Part shown: piece after piece, positions 36,746 through 40,328 of the stretch
Numbering within the stretch: position 1 is the stretch's first letter
Layout: each line of letters begins with the position of its first letter
Assembly: GCA_963575745.1 (NCBI GenBank)
Contig: CAUYUJ010007213.1
Span: 1 to 40,328 of the forward strand
Reading direction: 5' to 3'
DNA from: Prorocentrum cordatum
Lineage: Eukaryota; Sar; Dinophyceae; Prorocentrales; Prorocentraceae
DNA length: 40,328 nucleotides
Translations under genes and position numbers: made by a program
The notes under the pieces: generated by a model
Databases searched by the model: none
What the model saw: the letters and a program-made list of their open reading frames with translations, nothing else
Told to the model about the DNA's origin: nothing

Positions 36746-37460
36746 CGAGGTCCATGCGAGGGCAGCCTCGTATGTCTCGTTGGGTTGAAAGCAAGGCCGG
36801 CCCCTGTCAGCCAAGTGGGAAGTCCTTGGACCCTTTGGCGCACATGCAGAGCGATGGGTAGACCGAAATGAAAAACCCAGAATCGCGCCTGGAGATCTAC
36901 GGCAAATACTCTAAGCAAAGGCGCGGCAAGATATGCCAAGATCGGGGGCCCAAGCTTTCGGGTACTACAACTTGATGCATAACGATTGCGTGTTCGAGCG
37001 GTTGTACGACTGTGCATCCGCGGAAGGCCAGCCTGGGTCTATCCAATTGTTCCTCGGCATGCTTCAGCACGAAACATTGCTCGATGTGATGATCGCCCAG
37101 ACGGCGTAGAGCATAACACGAGCGTGACCACGACGGCGAGATCGGCCTGCTTGAAGCTGCTCACAGTGCGATGCCATGCACAACATTACCGAATGCTCCA
37201 GACGTCAGCAATACGTCGACAGCGTCTAGGCGAGGTGCTCCGTTTGGGCACGGTGCGCCGTCCGGGGTATGGGCAGCTGTCCTGACGGAGCGGCCCCGCC
37301 GCTCGGGGGCAGGGGGAGGGGGGAAGGCATCTTAGAAGCACCCCTGCTTCTTGGAAGGCGCGGGCGCTGTCTGTAGATGTGAGGCCCGCGGCCTCTGAGA
37401 GGCAGCCTCCCTCCAAGAAGCCTTCCCCCCTCCCCCTTCCCCCCCTCTCCTCGACCTTTA
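36746..37460. other. unassigned sequence
   Basis: Non-repetitive and of lower GC than its surroundings. No exon recognised. Confidence 0.4.
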
Positions 37461-37700
37461 TGGGCCCCGGAAACGGCAGGGCCGTTTTTGCACCGTTTCC
37501 AAAGAAATGCCCCTTGCAAATGGAAACGGCAAAAAAACGGCGACCGGAGACGGCAACAACAACGGCTCCAGGATGGGAACCGGAGCCGGAACCGGTCAAA
37601 AAACGGCGACGGAACCGGTAACACAACGGCGTCGGAACCCGCAACAAAAACGGCAACACGGAACCGGTAAAAAAAAGGCCCTGTCGTTTCCAGGGCCCAC
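37461..37700. mobile_element. family I inverted-repeat element
   Basis: 240 bp. Ends TGGGCCCCGGAAACGGCAGG and GTGGGCCCTGGAAACGACAG are inverted over about 40 bp. The interior is made of ACGGCGAC / GGAACCGGTAA sub-repeats. Confidence 0.85.
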
Positions 37701-37880
37701 TAAGTCCTCGACTGCCTCAGGAGGTGCCCGCTGCGACTGTAGGCGGCCTCGCGCCCCCCCCCCCCCTCCGGGGAACGGCCGGGCCCTCCCGCGGGCCCCG
37801 ACCGCGGGCGCCCGCGGCGGGCGCGGGGCGCGGGCTCCGAGGGAGACGCGCGGGCCCGCGAGGCGGGAGGGGAGCGCCGC

Positions 37881-38015
37881 GCTCGAGTCATAAAAAAATC
37901 ACGACGCGATAAGTTTTTCGCTATTTTCGGCCTCCGGGGGGCCCTTACCGGCCCTCAAGCCCGTCAAAAAACGACTCAGGATGAAAAGCCGGTCCCGGGG
38001 GATGGGTCCGGGCCT
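37881..38015 (+). mobile_element. family B element, copy B7 (right end missing)
   Basis: Joined head to head with B8. Left palindrome diverged (GAGTCATAAAAAAATCACGAC). Confidence 0.85.
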
Positions 38016-38203
38016 CCCCAGACCCCCGACGTCATGATTTTTTCATGACGTCGACCCCCCGAGGTCTCGACCCATTCCCTGGGACCGGTTTTTCGTCCTG
38101 AGTCGTTTTTTGACGGTCCCGAGGGCCGGCAAGGGCCCCCAAAGGCCAAAAATAATGAAAAACCTCCCGTCGTGAATTTTTCATAACTCGGGGGGGTCTG
38201 GGG
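38016..38203 (-). mobile_element. family B element, copy B8
   Basis: Palindrome GACGTCATGA-loop-TCATGACGTC at the left end. Core as in B3. Together with B7 it forms a long inverted repeat of about 130-bp arms. Confidence 0.9.
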
Positions 38204-38392
38204 AGGGAGCAACCCCGCCCGGCCCTGCCCTACGCATATGGCATCTGCGCCTGCCGTGCCTGGCCAGGGCCGTCGTGGGCCCCACCACTGTGCAGAAACC
38301 TCCGGGCCGAGGTCGAGGCCGGGGGGCGCCTAGAGACCATCCTAACGCCCAGGATGGCCCCGGACAGGCATGGTGGTGGTGCATGGATACCC
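38204..38392. other. unassigned spacer between B8 and B9
   Basis: Short GC-rich spacer. No exon recognised. Confidence 0.4.
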
Positions 38393-38642
38393 TCGGCGGG
38401 TTCCCCTCACCTGTCCATGAGAGACCCAGACCCCCTCGAGTCATGAAAAAATCACGACGCGAGGTTTTTCGCTATTTTCGGCCTCCGGGGGGCCCTTACC
38501 GGCCCTCAGGCCAGTCAAAAAACGACTCAGGACGAAAAGCCGGTCCCGGGGAATGGGTCCGGACCTCTGGGGGTCGCGTCATGAAAAAATCATGACGTCG
38601 GGGGTCTGGGTCGGCGGGTTCCCCTCACCTGTCCATGAGAGA
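38393..38642. repeat. perfect 32-bp direct repeats flanking B9
   Basis: The sequence TCGGCGGGTTCCCCTCACCT and 12 further bases occurs at 38393-38424 and, identically, at 38611-38642, exactly at the two ends of B9. A second partial copy of its end (CACCTGTCCATGAGAG.GTAAG) follows at about 38664. Confidence 0.97.
38425..38610 (+). mobile_element. family B element, copy B9
   Basis: CCCAGAC to GTCTGGG, 186 bp. The right palindrome reads GTCATGAAAAAATCATGAC. Bracketed exactly by the 32-bp direct repeats. Confidence 0.95.
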
Positions 38643-38682
38643 GTAAGACGAAGGCACGACAACACCTGTCCATGAGAGGGTA

Positions 38683-38852
38683 AGACGAAGGCAGGACAAG
38701 GATAACATCGGGTGAGGATGAATCGGGACTCTCTGGGATCTGGTGGCTATGGAGGATGTCTCGGCCGCCGCGGCCTTGTCATAACGTTCCGGAACGCTCT
38801 GAGAGCGTTCCAGAACGCTCTGGAACGGATTATCCTCGTCCTAGCCCCGTCC
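38683..38852. mobile_element. family C element, copy C3
   Basis: Ends GACGAAGGCAGGACAAGGAT and ATCCTCGTCCTAGCCCCGTC are inverted. The core CGTTCCGGAACGCTCTGAGA is followed by GCGTTCCAGAACGC. Confidence 0.85.
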
Positions 38853-39281
38853 AATCACCGATCCATGCGAGAGGCGGGGGGGCGTAAGGCAGGTCAGGGA
38901 CAGGGTAGCGCCGGGCAGCCCTGCGCTGAGGTGCTCTCCCCAGCGCCGCTATGCGTTCGGTGGGGGGAGGTGGGCGGCCCAGGGGCAGAAGAGGCCGTAC
39001 GCAGCTCCGTGTGTCAAGGTACGAGTGGACACCTCGTCCTCCCCATCCGTTCTCCCCCACCTCCTCGTCATGTCCCTCTCTTCCTGCTCTTCTCATCGTC
39101 CTCCTCCTTCGCACCATGCTTTCGCCTTCCTTGTTGTCTCCTCCCCCTGATCGTCGTCGCCTTCCTCCTGGTTGTGCTGTGCTCCTCCTCGTCCTCCTGG
39201 TCCTCATTTCCCCTACCCTCTCAATCCGTTTCATCTTCTTCCACGTCGTCATCAATACCCTCATCCTCCTCCCTTCTTCAT

Positions 39282-39488
39282 CCTCCTCCTCCTCCAGTTC
39301 ACCCTCCATTCCCCTCCTCCTCCTCCTCCTCCTCCTCTTCCTCCTCCTCCTCCTCCTCCTCCTACTCCTCCTCTTCCTCCTCCTCCTCCTCCTCCTCCTC
39401 CTCCTCCTCCTCCTCCTCCTCCTCCTCCTCCTCCTCCTCCCTCCCCCTCCTCCTCCTCCTTCTACCTCCTCCTCCTCCCTCCTCCTCC
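39282..39488. repeat. (TCC)n microsatellite
   Basis: TCC triplets with few interruptions. On the minus strand it is a purine tract after the exon at 39510-39594. Confidence 0.95.
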
Positions 39489-39509
39489 GCGTCCTGGCCC
39501 CTCCCCTGC

Positions 39510-39594
39510 CCCCCTTGGCCTCCGAGGCCAGAGCGCTCTGCATCTGCGGGTTGTACTCGGCGATCACGTCGCAGAGGCGCTGGTCCTCGCTCCT
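39510..39594 (-). CDS. possible short exon, function unknown
   Basis: The minus strand reads DQRLCDVIAEYNPQMQSALA between microsatellites. It opens after AGCGAG|GAC and can end at TCG|GAGGCC, a GA donor. It is repeat-free and protein-like but too short to assign. Confidence 0.35.
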
Positions 39595-39690
39595 CCCCCT
39601 CCTCCTCTCCCCCTCCTCCCCCCTCCTCCTCCTCCTCCTCCTCCTCCTCCTCTCCCCCTCCCCCCTTCCTCCCCCTCCTCCTCCTCCGGC
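39586..39690. repeat. (TCC)n microsatellite
   Basis: TCC triplets with CCC interruptions. Confidence 0.9.
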
Positions 39691-39866
39691 CCGGAGCGCG
39701 AGGAGGGGGGTGCCTCCAGGGGGGAAGCGCGAGCGAGGCACCGACGTCGGGGTGGGGGAGCATGCGACGGGGAGGTGGGCGGGAACAGGTGTGGGGGGGG
39801 GAGGAGGGATGAGACAGAGAGGAGCGGGGGGAGGATGTGAGAGGATGGAAGGGGGGAAAGGAGAGG

Positions 39867-39937
39867 AAGAGGAGGAGGAGGAGGAGGAGGAGGAGGAGGA
39901 GGAGGAGGAGGAGGAGGAGGAGGAGGAGGAGGAGGAG
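39867..39937. repeat. (GGA)n microsatellite
   Basis: Pure GGA run, about 24 triplets. Confidence 0.97.
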
Positions 39938-39949
39938 GGAGACGTGTCC

Positions 39950-40261
39950 GCGCCGAAGACCCAGCGTGAGACTGCTGCTACGGATGAGGTTGCGGCGCTG
40001 GAGACTGAGGGGATGAAGCAGGGTGGATGCCATGCACTCGACAACGAGGAGGTGCAGATCATCGTGATGAATGTGCTGGACTTGCGGCAGCGTAGGCATG
40101 AGATCGGGCTGATGCTTGCAGGATGGTGTGGGCCCTGGGCTGCTGATGGGTGCTTCGATGCGCTGTTGGGAGCGCGCGCAGGTTATGAGGCAGAAGTCTT
40201 CGTGAAGATACGTATGAACTGGGTGAACATGATTGTCTCCAGGTCGTCGGGGCCGGAATGA
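39950..40261 (+). CDS. possible exon, function unknown
   Basis: After the GGA run a plus-strand frame reads ALDNEEVQIIVMNVLDLRQR, then LMLAGWCGPWAADGCFDALL and VFVKIRMNWVNMIV, ending at a TGA at 40261. The mixture of hydrophobic and charged residues without repeats is protein-like. The minus strand is also open here, and no acceptor is obvious. Confidence 0.3.
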   Translation, partial: APKTQRETAATDEVAALETEGMKQGGCHALDNEEVQIIVMNVLDLRQRRHEIGLMLAGWCGPWAADGCFDALLGARAGYEAEVFVKIRMNWVNMIVSRSSGPE

Positions 40262-40328
40262 TAGCATTCGGGTGCCTTCAGGGGAGGCAGGCCCGCTGCG
40301 TCGGCGGTCAGCGTGCGAGAGCGAGATG

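Overview
This is eukaryotic, GC-rich, intron-rich DNA with a dinoflagellate character. There are no bacterial-style operons. Long purine or pyrimidine microsatellites recur throughout. Exons are short and often bounded by GA/GC donors, AG|G acceptors and short direct repeats. Fragments of a dinoflagellate-type non-LTR retrotransposon are present. Prorocentrum or Symbiodiniaceae relatives would fit, but the species cannot be fixed from sequence alone. No rRNA, tRNA, spliced-leader gene or CRISPR was found. A 100-N scaffold gap lies at 30229-30328.

Layout. 0.3-2.8 kb is a hexamer (CCATTN) satellite, followed by a degenerate 27-30 bp repeat. 3-6 kb is microsatellite and unassigned sequence. 6.2-8.1 kb (minus) holds a multi-exon gene of unknown function, possibly with a HAD-type DxDxT exon at its 5' end. 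8.1-13.9 kb is repeats plus unassigned sequence. 13.9-14.9 kb (minus) is a decayed N-terminal retrotransposon ORF. 17.7-22.3 kb (minus) is the clearest gene: seven exons encoding most of the autophagy cysteine protease ATG4, ending in a stop at 17738. 23.9 kb carries one more likely minus exon. 25.1-26.1 kb is a ~310-320 bp tandem repeat. 29.6-30.03 kb is a 73-bp satellite. 30.5-33.4 kb (minus) is a 5'-truncated LINE with zinc-knuckle and RNase H parts, broken by a frameshift and an in-frame stop. 34.7-36.8 kb holds 33-bp and 21-bp minisatellites. 37-39 kb is dense in short inverted-repeat elements. The last kilobase has (TCC)n/(GGA)n blocks around one possible exon on each strand.

The most interesting content is a dense set of short (about 90-240 bp) elements with terminal inverted repeats, which I sort into about twelve families (A-L). 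Several have target-site-like duplications. One (B3) is nested inside another (A2), and one (G) sits directly after the ATG4 stop codon. Five of the six ATG4 introns are built largely from these elements. Most ATG4 intron borders read ...|GA...AG|G.. inside a 3-5 bp direct repeat. This looks like a genome being colonised by several families of intron-generating elements (introners), with the ATG4 gene as a snapshot. One insertion (D3) splits the catalytic-cysteine motif and leaves no AG acceptor at the repeat-defined junction.
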